Assembly (NCBI GenBank): GCA_022266195.1
Contig: WHVY01000008.1
Location: forward strand, 1,116,001 to 1,180,000
DNA: 64,000 nt
DNA from: Tetranychus cinnabarinus
Lineage: Eukaryota > Arthropoda > Arachnida > Trombidiformes > Tetranychidae
Direction of reading: 5' to 3'
Shown: in pieces, positions 1 to 15,445 of the stretch
How positions within the stretch are numbered: the first letter of the stretch is position 1
Layout: the number at the start of each line of letters is the position of its first letter
Translations under genes and position numbers: made by a program
The notes under the pieces: model-generated
Seen by the model: the letters and a program-made list of their open reading frames with translations, nothing else
The model's database searches: none
What the model was told of the DNA's origin: nothing

Positions 1-3000
1 ACTCAATGTTTATTGCTTTTTATCATTAGTTGAAATCATTTACAAATCATTTTACCTTCATTTGAGGTTAATTTTCACATTAACTTTCAAATAATTAAAA
101 CTAATTTTTCACTAACATTGAAATGAACAATTTGTCGACTCTAAAAGTGTAACAGTTTGACAATTGCAATATTTGATGAAACTTGAGTTTGTTATGGAAT
201 GAGAGGTTTAATTTTTGCTTCATCGTTCTGATAAACTGAGGTATGAAAGATCAAGATGAAGATGAGGGTTAAGATGATGATCAAGGAAGTGATGATTTAC
301 CTAATGAGTTTCAACTGTCGGTTTGCAAAGCCAGAAACCATATTGTTATATAATGTTTGATTCTTGGTGTATCAGTATGAAGATGTTGATCAACATGCAA
401 CGATGTTCAAATCATGTTAAGAGGTGCTCTGGCGCCGATAAAACGGATCATCTTCTCGTCTTCTTTCATCATCAACATCTTCTCGTCTTTCCTCATTTTC
501 CATTGAAATTTTTTCATTCTCCAACTACAAGTGTTATCATGTCTCACACTTATTAACATTAACATATTTCAGGAAACAAAGTCGATTGATTCCTGATCTT
601 CATCTTAACCAATCAGTAGTTAAACTTGACAACTGAATAACAGTGTTGTGTGACAACATTGAACAAAAAACGCATAAACGCACACTTACCTTAATGGCTC
701 CAATCAAATTACCTTAGGTTTGCATTTTTTGTTATCCCAAGTCTTTTGGATTAACCAATATGCAATAATATTGTTTCATGATAACTCTGATAACCTAGAA
801 AAAAAGAGAGGCAAAGAAAGGAAAATATTTTCAGTCTCAAGACTCTGTGAGATCAAAGAATAATATTGATATTTTTACTTGTTCATTTTCATGTTTCTTT
901 ATTATTAAGAAATACTTCATGATTATCAGTTTAATTGAGTCAAGATTAAGTCTAATTACAGTGATAATTGGTTCTTTTTTTCACCAATTTTCCGTCTCAA
1001 TTCATATTAATCTCAATTCTTATCGCTTCTGATAATAATTATTGAATCAATAATGAAACTTTCTTCAATAATATTAATAGAAAGGACAATAAAATTAAAA
1101 TATTTGCTCATATTTCAGTGAGAAATGGAATCAACATGAGAAGTGAAATCCCGAAAGTTTTCCTTTTATAATTTTCTTCTTCCAATCATGAAAAATCAAG
1201 TGTTTCCTTATCCGTTTGATTGCATCCGTTGTCACATGTACAGGATAAGGAAAAGTTAATGAATAAAAAAAAGATGAATTTTCAAGAGAAAGGGTTAAGA
1301 TGATGTTGATGATGAAGTACAAGAATGTGATATTTGTTGCTAAGGATGGATAAAGGCGCGAAAAAGGTTAACTTGTTTCGAGACTTGTTTTGTTTCAAGC
1401 AGAATCAGGTAAACCGGAAATCATGAGTGCAGGAGGAAACAAGATTAATTTCAAGATTATTGAGGAATCCATTTCACGGTCAAGTAAACTTCCATGTCCT
1501 AAAGCATATCAAAGTTTAGATTAAATGTGATCTCAACAATTGGAAGCCTTTTTTTGGGCTTATTTTGCATCTAAAGGAGTGTTTATTATTGATGGACAAT
1601 TACATCAATTATATGGACATTGTAATGATCAAGTTAATAATTATAAGATATTAAAGGTAAATTAAGATCAACTTTTCATAAGATTCGCTTCAAAGACTTT
1701 GATTTGTTGCTTTCATTTAATAACTTTAAAAGCTCATCTTGACCTTTGTTTAAACTTGAAATTATTTAAATTTGTTTAATTGTCCGAAACTTCAGTTTTT
1801 GGACACTTTTTCAGCATCGTTTAATAAACATTTAATTGTGGGTTTGTTATTGATATTACAAGGGACAAAATGAAAGTCTAATCTTTGCTTTGAAATGCAA
1901 AAATCAAGGTTGTAATTACTTGGAACCAGAGATTTGATAAATTATATTGAATCTATGATTATTTGAGCTAATGATTAATTGTTTGGATGAGCAAATGTGA
2001 CCATTAATGTTTAATAGCCTCACACTAACCTTTAATTAGTTTCGAAGTGGAAACTTGCTTGAAAATCAATATTTAATTGAACTGATTTTTGCAGTTGATT
2101 AATGAACTTTTGCATTTAAATTGAAAATGCGATTCTTATTCAGTTCGTGAAATGATTATTGTTGCTTGAAAAAAACATTATTGTTCAGTTTAACTTTGCT
2201 ATCATTTGACATTCTTGTTAGCTGATTGTTGTTGCCTGGGTTAACGATCAATGTTTAGCAAAATAATTAATCACGTTATGAAATTAGATGAAATGATAAT
2301 ATTGATTTAGCTTGTGTATTATTATGGTTGATCAGTTTGATGAGAGTTAACAATGTTTTCATTGAAATAATTGGTTCATCATGAGGATCGGTGAAACAAA
2401 GGTGAAGGTGCCTTTAGGGTGTAAATAGCGCCATATATAGGGCAATAGGATGAAGGCTAAATTGTTGTAATTAAACGTTAACAAACTTGTTAGTGATGAT
2501 GAAAAATTTCAATTATTTGAAACATTTCAAGTGAACACACACAAAACCAGTTTTAGCAACTGTTTTTGCTCCTTTCTCAAGTTACCTTAACAAGGGAATG
2601 CAACTGATGATAATTAGGTAAAGATTATTGCTCAAACTAGATTGCAATTGTAAATTAAAGTGAAGCCAATTTAGCCAACAATTGAAATCATGAAATCATC
2701 TTTATCCAAGTTTATATTAAAAATGAATGTTGCATTTCAATTTTGCTACTGATATTTTTTTCATGTTCAATATTTAAGAGATTTGAATGTAATTAAATGT
2801 AATTTAATGTGCCACTATTAATGGGAATTAAAGGCTCACCAAAAGTGAATCCAAATTAGTGCAAAGTCAACATTTTTCTGCCTTTACGCTTGAAATTAAT
2901 AAAACAAGGTAAACAAGGAAAACTGGTTTACCTATAAGAACTTGTTATTTATTATTGTACTTAATATTATTAACATTATTAATGTTATTATTATTATCAG

Positions 3001-6000
3001 ATAGTTTTATAGGTTCATGGCTTTGGACCAATAAGATTGATACAAAAGCATCAACACGCATTTGATAGACGCGCGCGCGCCAATTTCATGCTTTCTGTTA
3101 ACAGTTTTGGCGCATTTTATTCAAAGGTCAACATTTTTCCCAGCTAAACTTTATTCAACAAGAACTGTTGTTGTATTGCATTTGCAAAGCAAAGTCGGCA
3201 AGAGACAAAACTTGCACATTCTTGAGGTTATTTTGAGACGCTTTCATTTGCTATTCAGAAAAATTCAATGAAATGGTAAATCATTTGACTAAAGATAATG
3301 AAAATGTTTGCTTTTTATGGTGAAATGATCTTTTGTTTTATCTTGAAATGATGGAAATATTTGTTCAGTAAGAAATGGCGTTTTATTGCAATGAACTGAT
3401 TCAGTTTTAAAGAGATTTATGGACGAAATGAGTTGAATTGTTGAGGTTGATCGATGCTGCGATAATAGGAATTCAGAGATTGGTGATTTTTATTGCAAAT
3501 TAGTTCAATGGATGACATCTTTTCAGGTTGATAAATGAAAGTTAAACAAGTGTTTGCTTCGCAATTGCAAGTAGTAATTTTGATTCGCAAATTGATGGCG
3601 ACTTGAGGCTCATTTTTGTTGTTACTTTTGAGCGCAAACAAACAATTCCATTTCTTTCTCGTTCTTTATTCTTTCAGAAATTTCTTTCTTCTTTTTTCTT
3701 CTTTCATTCATTCCCGCCTTTCCTTCATCTTTTCTTCATCTTTTCATCTTCTCTTCTTTCACTTTTCTGCTCAACTTTAACTTTGTCTGGTTCTGTTAAA
3801 CTCTCTTCTTTTTGGTCAGTCTGCATTTCTGAGAAGCTCATTTGAAGGGAAACAAACTGCCAATATTGCTAATCATTTCAATTTATTGCACAAAGTTAAT
3901 TAGGTTAATCAGTTAAGCAAATTGTTGACTGAAATTATGCAATTAACACAAAACGAGCCAAAATTGGCGTAAAAAATGTCTGTTGACGTTAAAGCACATC
4001 AAGTGAAAACATTGAGAATAAGCTGAAAGTTTTCAACTGAAACTCAAATATTTTTGCATTTAACTTTTCCCGATAATTTTGAGTAAAAATGAGAACAAAA
4101 AGTAACTTTTACATTACAAGTATTTGAGGGAAAACGCAATTCCTGATTCATTAAATTCTCAGCTTTCAATGTGTGTTATAACTTGTTGATTTTGATGGAA
4201 AATTGAAATTCTGTTGATAGTGAAAAGGGGTTTTCTTGATAGTTACACAATCAATTTACAATCAGATTACACTTGAGAAAGAGAAAGTAATATTAACATT
4301 CAGTTAGGAACGGGTTATGAGACTAATTTGTCTCCATTTTTGCGATAATGTTACTCCATTATTTACCTTGTTGTTGATGACAATCTAAGTTGAGGATAGG
4401 AAATGTTATTTTATTAGTTGATATAATTTACTACTTTTGCTTGAATTGGCAAAATTTGTCGATCTCATTGGCACCTTGATATTAAACACGCAACATCAAA
4501 GGATAAGCAGAGCAAATAAACAAACAATTTAGTATCAATGTAACTAAATTATTATCATGATTATCATTAAATGTTTATACATTAACTATCATGAGCACCA
4601 TCTCAATCAATCTGATTCTTAACTTCTGAGCTTTTTTTTCATTTCAAACAAGATGAAAGCAAAGGAAGACAACTTGATAAGCATATGATTAAGATATTCT
4701 TAAGAAAATCTGATTTGTTCCAAGTTGAGTTTCTCTTCTTCTTTTTATCCTTCAATACCTTTTTTTACTTCTTTTGCTGTTCATTGATTATTTGCTTACA
4801 AATGAACGACAAGTTAATCCAGTTAAAAGGGAAATTATTAAACCATTTGACAATAGTTGAGTGTCTAATCAAATGGTAATTGCAACAAATAATCAATCCT
4901 TTCGTTTACTTTGATAACAATTAAAGATTCAAATGAAATTATTTTAGTCAATCTGAACAAGAAGCCTTCAACTGACCTTCTTCATTTGCTTCAGGCATTG
5001 TCAAGTTATTTATCCTCTTGATCGTCATTTGAGTGTAATTTAAGAATGAAAGAAACTCAGTTTTCTATGTAATATTTACATGTTTTTCTTGTTTTCATTG
5101 GAAACAGAGGTAAAGATGAGGATGAGGATGAAGACACTGGGTTTGCTCTGCAAAGAAGCAAAAGTACTCAAGTAGTCTGGGAAAGCTAATAATCAATTAA
5201 CTGCTTATTGTGCCGTTGTTGTGATGATGCTTGTTGATACTTTTGCTGCTTTAAAATTTGCTCCTTTTGTTGACTCACAAAGTAGTCAAGGATATTTAAG
5301 ATGAAGTCGGTCTCATCAATCGATCGTATTAAAGTTATTGTCAGCGCTGAAACAACAACAACAAGTTTAACTAATTTGGTCAACTAGTTTAGTTTGTCCG
5401 TTCAGTAATACATTTTACACAAAAGGCCAAAATTTAAAGCTCATTTTTTTGCTCTTCTTTTTTCCTTTGAAAGGTCATTTCATCGCGTGCATTTTGACTC
5501 AATAACTTTCTTTTAGCCTTTCAATTGAGTCTCTTTTTTCTCAGTCTTTTTGCTTTAACTTTTTATTGCCTCATTTTTTACCTTCAATTTAACAGGACAG
5601 TGTGAAAACAGGTAAAGCCAAATAATGATTATCATGATAATAATAACTACGATGATGAGCAGAGATGAGGAAGAAGCTCAAGATAACAAACAAGGACAAA
5701 GATAATGAAATGGGACGTGATAAAAGCAAATAACTATTTTAGTTTAATATTAAATAGTTAAAGCAAATTTTCAGTAAAAGTCGGTAATAATTGGAATAAT
5801 GATAATAGTAAAAGTAAATAATGATATTTATGATGATTTAAAAGTCTATTCAAGTAAATAACAATGGTTTAACTGGTTCAATATGACCATAGAAGGTGGT
5901 CTTTCAATTATCATAATGATGACCATCAATACTTAATTACTCAATTGATTGTGTAGGTGTTTGGTTAACAGTTCAGGTTGATAGGAGGAGGAGGAAGAAG

Positions 6001-6164
6001 GAGGACAATTTATAACGATGAAGATGAATCTGGGTTTTGCTTTGAAAAATAACAATGTTATTATCATCATTTTTCACCCCAAAAAATAATATCAAATACT
6101 GTAAGTCAAATAAAACTAGTAAATAACAGAGGCTTGATAAGTAGCAACGAAGTTGATGATTGAG

Positions 6165-6300
6165 TAAAGAGAGAGAGAGAGAGAAGAGAAAGAAGAGAAA
6201 GAAAGAGAAGAAGCGGGAGAAGAAGAAGAAGATGATGATGATGATAATGTTGATGAATAAAAAGAAACATTAAGATGATGATAATGATGATGATGAGAGG
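6165..6300. repeat. GA/GAA/GAT simple repeat
   Basis: A GA dinucleotide run passes into GAA-type purine repeats and then into GATGAT trinucleotides. One strand is almost entirely purine up to about position 6245. It is a compound microsatellite; the open frames through it are low complexity. Confidence 0.85.
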
Positions 6301-6944
6301 CACTATTATTACAAAGAGAGGAGTTTATTTTCTCAGATCGTTTGCAAAAAAAGGGATTGGCTATTGGAATATTTCAAGTTACCTTTCTTTTTTACTTAAT
6401 CATCATCATCTTAATCATTATCATCATAATCATCTTGATATTTTAACGGTGTTTTATTTGAGCATTTGAAGAGAGTCCATGTAAAGTTGATATGTGATGT
6501 TAACAGGGAAAAGATGATTGTAATGAAATTAATTAGAAACTAGTCAAAATTAACAGAGGAGAAGATGATGAAGATAGTAATGATAATGATGGGGCTGATG
6601 AAGAAGACGATAGAGAGGACGATGCTGATGATGATGAAGAAGAAGAAGAAAGATGAGAAATATCGGTCAACATTATATATCGATAGGTGTTCACAAAGGC
6701 GTTACAAATCACGATCCAATATGAAATGAAATGAAAAGAGTCACAAAGAGATGGTTATCAGTTAAGAAATGATGAGGTTGAGCTTTAAATTGAACAGGAG
6801 AGACCCCATAGTGGGCAGCTTCGGAAGCTTCTTACCTGGTCAACAGTTTCACTAAAAAAGACTTGTGAAAATATGTTGAAGAGCCAATCAAAAAATGGGC
6901 CACTTTTTTCATTATCAAAGTAAAGCCACTCTACCTTTATTTAT

Positions 6945-7130
6945 CATCTCTTTCTTTTCTTACTTTTCTTCTTCTTCTTACTTTTCTTCATCTTTCTTCT
7001 TCTTCTTTCTTTTTCTTCTTCTTCCCTTTTATTTTCTCTTTACTTCTGCATCATCTCACATCATCTTCATTATCATCATTATCATCATCATTTTCATTTA
7101 TATTTTCATCTTTTCGCCGTTTCAAACAAA
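6945..7130. repeat. Pyrimidine-rich TTC/ATC repeat
   Basis: A long run of TTC, CTT and ATC units on the + strand. The apparent frame through it encodes only Phe, Ser, Leu and Ile, so it is not taken as a gene. Confidence 0.8.
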
Positions 7131-7329
7131 AAATAGTTGCAATCAATTGGTATTTTAATTTGGGTTCAACAGTTATCAGTAGAGTGTCAAAAGCAATGTA
7201 TGATTATAATAAGATGATTGTATTAATACATTAGAATTGAATGTTTTTCTTAAGCAAATTTCATTTCTTTTCATTTCACCTTTAACTTTGTATAATAAGT
7301 TTACTTTTTACTCTTGAGTGGCATGTTTA

Positions 7330-7425
7330 TACATCATCTTCATTCTCATCATTTTCATCATTCTCGCCATTCTCATCATCATCTTCATCTTCATCATCCT
7401 CTTCTTCCTCATCATCTTCCAACTC
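7330..7425. repeat. TCATC/TTC microsatellite
   Basis: Imperfect repeats of TCATC and TTC on the + strand, the same repeat class as at 9055-9185 and 6945-7130. Confidence 0.8.
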
Positions 7426-9054
7426 CTATTAGCTTAAAAAAACAAGACAATCAACAAGAAAAAAAGGAATCATTTCCTTGAATTGAATGTCAAACTTGAT
7501 GAGTTTAATATTTATCAATAAATAAAGGTAAAAGTTGATTTTTGTTTTTTTGTTTCTAATTTACTTTTACCTCCTTCGGTTGTTCAATATTAATATTTGT
7601 TCATTTATTTGTATATCTGTGTGTGTGGTTAATCATTTTGTATGCAAAACTCATGCAGCTTTTACATACACTTTTACATAAATTCATAACAAGTGTTGAA
7701 AAGGTTAAAATATTATAATTACTTGAACAAATTTTTACTTTTCATTTTTTGGTGAGCAAAAATAATGAAACAAAATATCAATTTCAATGGCGAATCGAAC
7801 ATCAAATTGAACAATATTATTAGTCAAAAATGATGAATATAATTTTATGAATGAAAACGATTATCTACCTTTAAGGTGGTCCAATCACTTTTTGTGAGAC
7901 CAAAGGGAGGAGTTTAATGGCGCATCAATAATTTAGTTTCATTCATCTCAATCAACTCAATTACTACAATCATTTCAATCACTTTTGTTGATCACTTAAA
8001 CTTTGAAACAAATAAATGTAGCAATTTATTTTAAATGTCATTTAAATACGAATAAATGCAATAATTTCGGACAAGTTTTTTGATGCAAAACAGGAATCCA
8101 ACATTCCAATGAAACAAATGCAACTAATAATTTTGGAAGATGATAATGACAGAATGCAATCATCGCTTCGACTTTCATTGTGATGACAAAGGTGTGTCAA
8201 CAAGTTTCAGCATTCAAAAGTAACTTTAAAGCAATGAAATCAGAAATATCAAGTCTTGTATTTTCAATTAGTATTTTGAAGGGAAAATGATCTGAAATCA
8301 TTTGAATCAACCTTTACTATTTAAAATTCATACCTAGTTCGCTTAGCACCCTGTAATTACCATTATCATCGATAAATATCTTCCCGTCCTTTATATAAAA
8401 GCACAGTTTTAATATTAATTAACTTGTTACATTTTGATTTGGTAAAACTGTTTTACCTTCTTTAATTTGATACAATTAAAATCTCCAGATTACATTTTAC
8501 TATGTGGTGAAGAAGAGCTTCAAAACTTATTTTAAAATCCAAGCAATTCTGGATATTCTGATATTTGCAACATTCAACTCGAAGTTGTTCAACCTTCAGA
8601 TAAACCAGGCGAATTAAAATTGATTATTTGATTTGATTGGGAAATAAAAAGGAAGAAAAGTTTATTTTTGTTTTCATTGATCAATGTATCATATTGAATG
8701 TAAACAAGTAAAGCAAGTTTCATTCGAGTAACACTCAGTAATTCAGATTGATATTGATTAAACTCTCCATGTAACCAGTCTTTTCACTTATCCTTTAACT
8801 AACCTTTAACTTTAACTCTTTCTTTCAACTAAAGTTAACCTTCATTGAGAGCTTTAAAAATGACAAATAAACAAGACTTTTATTTTATCATTTACCTGGA
8901 AACAAACAGTTAAACATTTAATGGAATCCAGTTTCATCTTCATTTTCATCTTCTCCTCATTTTCATCCTCTAACACAATTTATATTAATTAATGTTGATC
9001 AAGAAAAGGTAAAGAGGATGTTGTCAACATTCTTAACAACATTCCAAACCCTCT

Positions 9055-9185
9055 TTATCATCATCTTCATCTTCATCATCGACTTCATCATCAGCTTCAT
9101 CAACTTTATCCTCATCATTACTCACTTTCATCTTTCCTTTTTTACTTGCCTAACTTCATTCATTCATCTTCATCTTTATCATCTT
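9055..9185. repeat. ATC/TTC microsatellite
   Basis: Imperfect ATC and TTC trinucleotides on the + strand, an irregular compound microsatellite with no sign of coding constraint. Confidence 0.75.
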
Positions 9186-10001
9186 AATCATCGTTCTGCA
9201 AATTAAATGATTGAGGTGAAAATTAAATTTCCCTTAAAGTTAACATTAAATGTACTAACATTTGAATGTTGACACAATTACGTTGAAATGTATTTTGGTG
9301 AACTTCAAGTGAAAGTGCAACAAAATAAAAGACAATTTTTTCGTTATCAGCATTTTGCAAGAATCCAAATGAATTGTAATATTTTATTTGAATAGAAATG
9401 ATTATCATTATGTTTTCAAAGACTGAAAGGTTATTGATAATTACGTTGAATTTACCGGATTAACTAGTTGCTGACTCGGTGCGATAAGATTTTTTAATTG
9501 CTACAATTTAACTATAAATTAAATACTTAAAGACAGGTCAAATAAGAGAAATGGTTAAATGATAATGAGAATGATAATCATCATCCTGATCATCCTCATC
9601 ACCTTCGTGTACATCTCAAGGTTATCATTATAAAGTTAAGTGTAAAAGAAAAGAAAAAAAAGAGAAAAAAAGAAAATGAAGAAACTGAAGAAATTCATTG
9701 AGTTAACAAGAATATCGAATGTAAATGTTAAAAGAAGAGACACAAAAATTGAGCAAGAATCAGATTGATCATGATTAAGATGAAACTGACGATGATTTTG
9801 GTGATTGCTTCTGATTGTGAAAATAGGTGATAAAAGATGAAATGAGATGAAATGGATTAAGGTTAATCTGAATAGCAACCATTAGGTTGAGTTGCCTGAG
9901 CAAAGCAAGAAAAAAGTAAACTTTTATTGTTGCCAAAATGAACATTGGTTAACATGTTTAAACATCTCATAGGGTTAAATAGCAACACAATATGAGAAAC
10001 A

Positions 10002-10053
10002 AATGATCCATTGAAAAAGTTTTAAGAAACTTTGCTTCTTTCAATGGATCATT
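10002..10053. other. Strong stem-loop, possible small RNA hairpin
   Basis: The arms at 10002-10016 and 10039-10053 are perfect 15-base reverse complements. The pairing extends inward by AAG/CTT across a one-base bulge, giving about 18 pairs around a loop of roughly 15 bases. The shape resembles a compact pre-miRNA or a small palindromic element remnant. I recognise no known microRNA, and no expression evidence exists here. Confidence 0.4.
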
Positions 10054-13000
10054 AGTTTACTTAGTTAATTTTTTGCAAGAATCAAATTTAATTTCTTCTC
10101 TTTCTTTCCTTTCTTCTCATCTTTTCATCTTCTTTTCATCTTTTCTTATTCTTAAGAAAAAAGCAGTTTCAATTAGGACGCCGCTTTCTTGGGAAGATAA
10201 GAGTGGGATTAACTCATGGAAGATCCACAAAAGACAGACAAAGTAGACAGATAAGAATGTCTTGAAGAAGAAGGAAAAAGAAAGAAATACTTTTTTCAAC
10301 TTTTTCCCCTTTTCTCTTTCTCTTTTTCCTCTCTCTTTTCCTCTCTGTCTCTTTGTCTTTCAAGAAGCTCATTTTGGCCCATTAACGAAGTCCAAATAGC
10401 AACGGTCAAAGCATAACAATAGCCAATTGATTGATTAGCCAAACACAAGTATCAAAATGGTTTCAATCATCTGATGATAACTTTCACATCTTTTAACATC
10501 TTTGTGTTCATTTAATTGCAAATCAGCTTTAAATAATGAGGTAAAACTTGAACCTGAAACTTTGTTTTGTTTACCAACAAAAATTTGCGCTCAGCGTTTT
10601 AAAAATGCCACTAGAGTCGTTTCAATGATATTTTAAGTTTCGCAAAAAAAGGTTTGTCAACTCTTTGTTGTATCAAGATTTGAATAACTTGTCAACATTG
10701 GAATGATGATAATGATGTTAACCATACATTAAATGTTATCATGTGTTTTTTGGTGATAATTCATTCGAGAGAAGAAGAAAAAGAAATGCAATTAATACAA
10801 TTTTGGTGTTTAATTGTGAAATAATTGCAAAGTTGAGCTTCGATTTTTATCAGAGTGATTAATTGTTTGCATTTTGCCCTTAGTTACATTTACAATCTCT
10901 GTTATCCTGGTTCAGAGATACCGAACCAAACCTAACCTGACATGTATTAGTTAAATATTGACTGTTGGTTCAACAATGTGAATTATTGCTTTAAAGGTTA
11001 GGTTTAATTATCTTTTGGTTAGTTGGCGAGTTGATCCAATCAGGTAAAAGGTTAACTGGGCTAAAGGTTGTTAACTAAAAAATGGTAATTGAGTTACATT
11101 GATAATCAATTTGAGGATGAATCAGATGAGGATAAAGTCAGATGACAATCGCAACAATGTTTCAATGTTAACATCAAGTATATATTAATCATGATAGTGA
11201 ATGAAAAAAAGATTGAAATTTGATTTTTTCCAGTTTTTTGGTTCTTCACCTTGACAAGGTTATTTCAAATCAGTGTAACCATGTTCAACTAATCATGCAA
11301 TAAATGTGAATGATAAACTTCCTGTACGATTAACACTAATCACAATTAAAAGGTTAATCATTTCAGTTTTTCATTTGGCATTTCAATTTTACTTTTAGTT
11401 TTGCTTTGATTGTTTGAGCTGTAATAATATAACAAAATTTAGTTTAATTTTGTTCAATCTAATGAATTTATGAGGTTCCTCAATCATTTAAAACAGCAAA
11501 GACAAATAGTGTTGTTACAACAAACTGTGCACAGTTAGGGGTTCAAACATGAAAAAAAACATGATTAAACATTTCACAAAGCAAATGAAAAGGTAAAGAC
11601 TATGACAGATATGATTGAGTGTCGATGATTGTTGTATATCTTGTGGAAACTCAGGCAAAAGGTATTTGCCATTTAATTGCTACAATTAAGAACGCAAATC
11701 AATGAACTCAATAAGCTAAATTATCGATGATGCAAAGGAGAAATGATGAAGAAAATGTAAGTTAATTGTTCCGCCTTTGAATGGGGCTTCAATTTTCAGA
11801 GTTTTTTTTTATCATCGATAACAAATGAAAAATAATTAGCAACAAAAAAGCTCGAACATGAGATTTGTTAAAAAGATCAACAGAGATGAGATTCTGATCA
11901 TGTTGGATCATCATAAACATCGTCTTCAAGTTTTTCATCATTTGATTCAAGTGGCTAATCCAAAGGTCGTTGCCTTATATTGACCTCATCCTTTTCAAAC
12001 GGTTATCAATTGTACAACGAATCACTGTTAATTGTAAATTGAAAGACAAGAAAAGTAAATTTGACAGCAATCGGAGTAATATAATAATGTTTGCATCCCT
12101 TTAATAACATTGTAACAAGCATTTGACAGTAAAGCTTGTCCTTTAACTGTTATGATCAAGTTAATTGCTGATAATGTTTGATATTACAGTTAGTTGAAGA
12201 CAAAAAATAGTAAACATTGAAAATAGTAGGTTAAGTTATCCTCTTATATGTTTAACTTTAAATGTCAAGTGAAACAAAAATAATGAAAAAGGAGCAAAGC
12301 AAAGACCGAGTGATAATGATGATTATGATGATGTAGGATGTTAATAAGGATGAGGATAAATAAATAAATGAAAGTTAGGGAAACCCTTACATAGTAAACA
12401 TTTAATGATACATTTAACCAAACCTTTTTTTTGCCTCGTATACTCATTTTTAATGCATTGATACCTTATACTTTTGGCGTTGTTGTTGATGTGTTTTCGC
12501 GTTTGTTGAATCATTATTTGGAAAAGATTGTGAGAAAGTTAACTAAATTGTAAATTAAAGTATGAATTGTTTAACAAAGTAAAAATGATTACAGTGAATT
12601 TGAAAGAGATACAGTGGACAATAATTATATAGCAGGAAAGGTAGAGGTAAAGGTAAGAAAAAAACAACTATTTGACAGTGATGAGTAAAATTAACAGTGA
12701 AGGTTAGACTCAAATTATGGTGTGACCCGTATTCACTGACCCTGGTCCTTAAGCCTTTATTGTTTGGTGAATCTTGATTCAGTTTTGAGAGGAAAATAAT
12801 TTCACCTTCTTAAGGTTATCGTCATTATCTGCATCATCTTCATCTTTGATTATGTTTCCTTGTTCAATCACTTATTTTGCTTCGTTTCTTGTTTCGCTGA
12901 CGGTCAAAGGTAAAAATTTTGCAGAAAAACTATTTTCCTTTGTAACCACAGAGAGAGAGAGGGTCAAGTGTATACAAATTATGGTAATGTGCAACATTGT

Positions 13001-15445
13001 TAACTACTTCAAGTGTTCAATTCAATGTCAATTATAGATGTGAAATAATAATGATGACCAATGAAAATGAACAGAAAAAGTGTAAAAAAGGTAAAAGTGT
13101 AACTAATTAACCCTGGCATATAAACTATTAACCAAATGATTAAACCTTAAACATTGTTAGAGTGAACAAAATGTGTGCAAATGATGATGTTGCTTGATAC
13201 GTGTTAATGGTGTTTGGTACAGAAAAGTCATTAAGATTAGGTGTAAATGACAAGTTTGATTGTGGCAAAGTGCTTGTGGTCAATGTGTTGTTACCCAAAC
13301 GATCAGTGAAAACCTTTTCATTATTAGCGTTAAATTTCAATTTTGCACACATTATAAATATCTTTTGCGATTTTTCGGTAACATTAAACATTTGTAAAAA
13401 AATCTAGAGTCGCTTTTGCAAATCAAAATGTTGACCAAAGTGTATCAACATGATGGACAGAAACAGTTGAAGCCACCAACTGAACATCCCTTTTAGCATT
13501 GAACCAGCAATTGAACATAATTATTTCCCGTTTCTAATTAGCCTTTTCAATTTGAATACAGTTTTTGCTTACAAACGGCAACCGATAATCAACTGAATGG
13601 GAAATATTGATAAGCACTTCCGTTTGTTTCTTTGGTTATAAGCACACAGATTTGACAAAAAAAAGAGTCCAAATATATGGTTACAAGTGAAGGAAAATTG
13701 TTAAGTTAATCCAAGTTTCAATTTAATTTATGAGGCGATTCATTGATTAACTTTTAGATACTTTTTTATGTCGTTCTTATTTACTTTCAACTGATTATCG
13801 TTATGGTCAATGTTTACGTAAAATTTGGTCAAAAAATGTCATTATGTAGTAATGTGTAAGTGTTTCAACTTGACCGATAAAGAAATTTTCAAATTCAATT
13901 GCTTCAATGTAATTGTTAACATTTTTTTTTGTTGCTTTGCGCGGAACAAGATTTATGTTTACAGGTCAGTCTAAATCACATATCGTTCTGGTCACTTTGT
14001 TTGTTAAAATACAGAGAAAAGTGTGTTTTGTTCAAACAACAATTTAATTGTAAATATTGCTTTTTTTCACAGGTTGTCACTAGAATCAATTGATTATTTC
14101 AACAAATAATCAACAATTGAATCTTTCAAATCTCTTCTCATTTGCGCCAACACTTGAACAAAACACTTTTCTTAAAAAAGGATTCACAGGTAATTTTACC
14201 GATAATTTTGCTCGAAATTGTAACAAAAAAATTACTTCTAAAGTCGACTAATTGTTATCATTAGTTTTTCTGGACTCACATAATCCTGAGCGTTTCAAGC
14301 ATTGCTTTAGCAACTCTGATCTTTGACTTCAAATATTGCACTTTGATAAAATTGTAATAAAATATCTTAATAATAACAATAATGTTATAATTATCATTTC
14401 TGCATAAATTTGCAATGAATTGACTGGGAAGTTCAGATGTTCAGAAATTTAAATGTCATAAAATTTTCAATTGCTTTTCATGCAAAAGTAATGTTTTGAT
14501 AGCAAATGAAAAATGAGAATTGGAATAATTTTTCCGAGAAATTCACACTTGGTTTGGTAATCATGATTGTTGAAAGTGACTTGAACTGACTGATGGTACA
14601 AATGAAGACTAATCAATCACATTGAAGCCAAAATGAAATCATTTAAAATGTTGATGATCTGAAAGGACGACCAACTAACCGAAAATGTTTGAATTTTTCG
14701 TTGGAATAATTGAGCTAATTAATTGAACTGCAAAAGTTGAGCCCAACTAATTGGCGAAGCTAGACGTGACTTCGCACATTTGCAACTGTTCAACACGTTG
14801 AAAGGGACAACAGTTTTTAAATTGTTCAAATTTTTGTTCAAAGTTTTTCAAAGGAAAACATAATTTGAAAAGTTTCATCTTACAAACTGTGTAATAATTC
14901 ATTTCTAAGTTATTCCTCTATTCTTTACTCAATACAATTCCCTATTAATTATCATAAGGTAAATAAAAATTTTCAACCTTTTCTTTTGAAAAAAATATTT
15001 TAAAACTTTATCTGATTGTGTGTTCATTCTTGAATGAACTTACCTGTGCTTCAAAACAAACTGCATTTTTAACTTAAAAAGGAGACACTTTTGTGTGTCA
15101 AAGGCTTATCATTCAATAATAGTAAACAATTTCCCATGATGGAAAAACTGAATTATACAAATGTATATGATTGGTTAGTTGATTGTAGCTGTCGTTAATC
15201 AAGTGATCAGATGACAAGTTGTGTTAATAGCGGTTGATTTGTTGTTAAATTTGTTGACAAAAATATATATAAATACACTTTGGAAGGTTGCAAGAAGAAA
15301 AGGAAAGGTTAAAAGGAAAGAAAAGTTTCTTTTTTTTGGGCTGATTTCTTGTAAGAAAACTTCATCTCGAGTTTGAGCTTCTTTTGTTGGTCCGTTTAAA
15401 GGGTTACCTGGTCAACTTTTTCTTTTTAAATTTTTAAGGACAAAA

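Noticed and set aside
6895..7158. 87-codon open frame rich in Phe, Ser and Ile
   Set aside because: It follows a TTC/ATC microsatellite and looks like repeat translation only.
14085..14122. Imperfect AT-rich inverted repeat
   Set aside because: Short arms with gaps and very AT-rich composition make chance likely.
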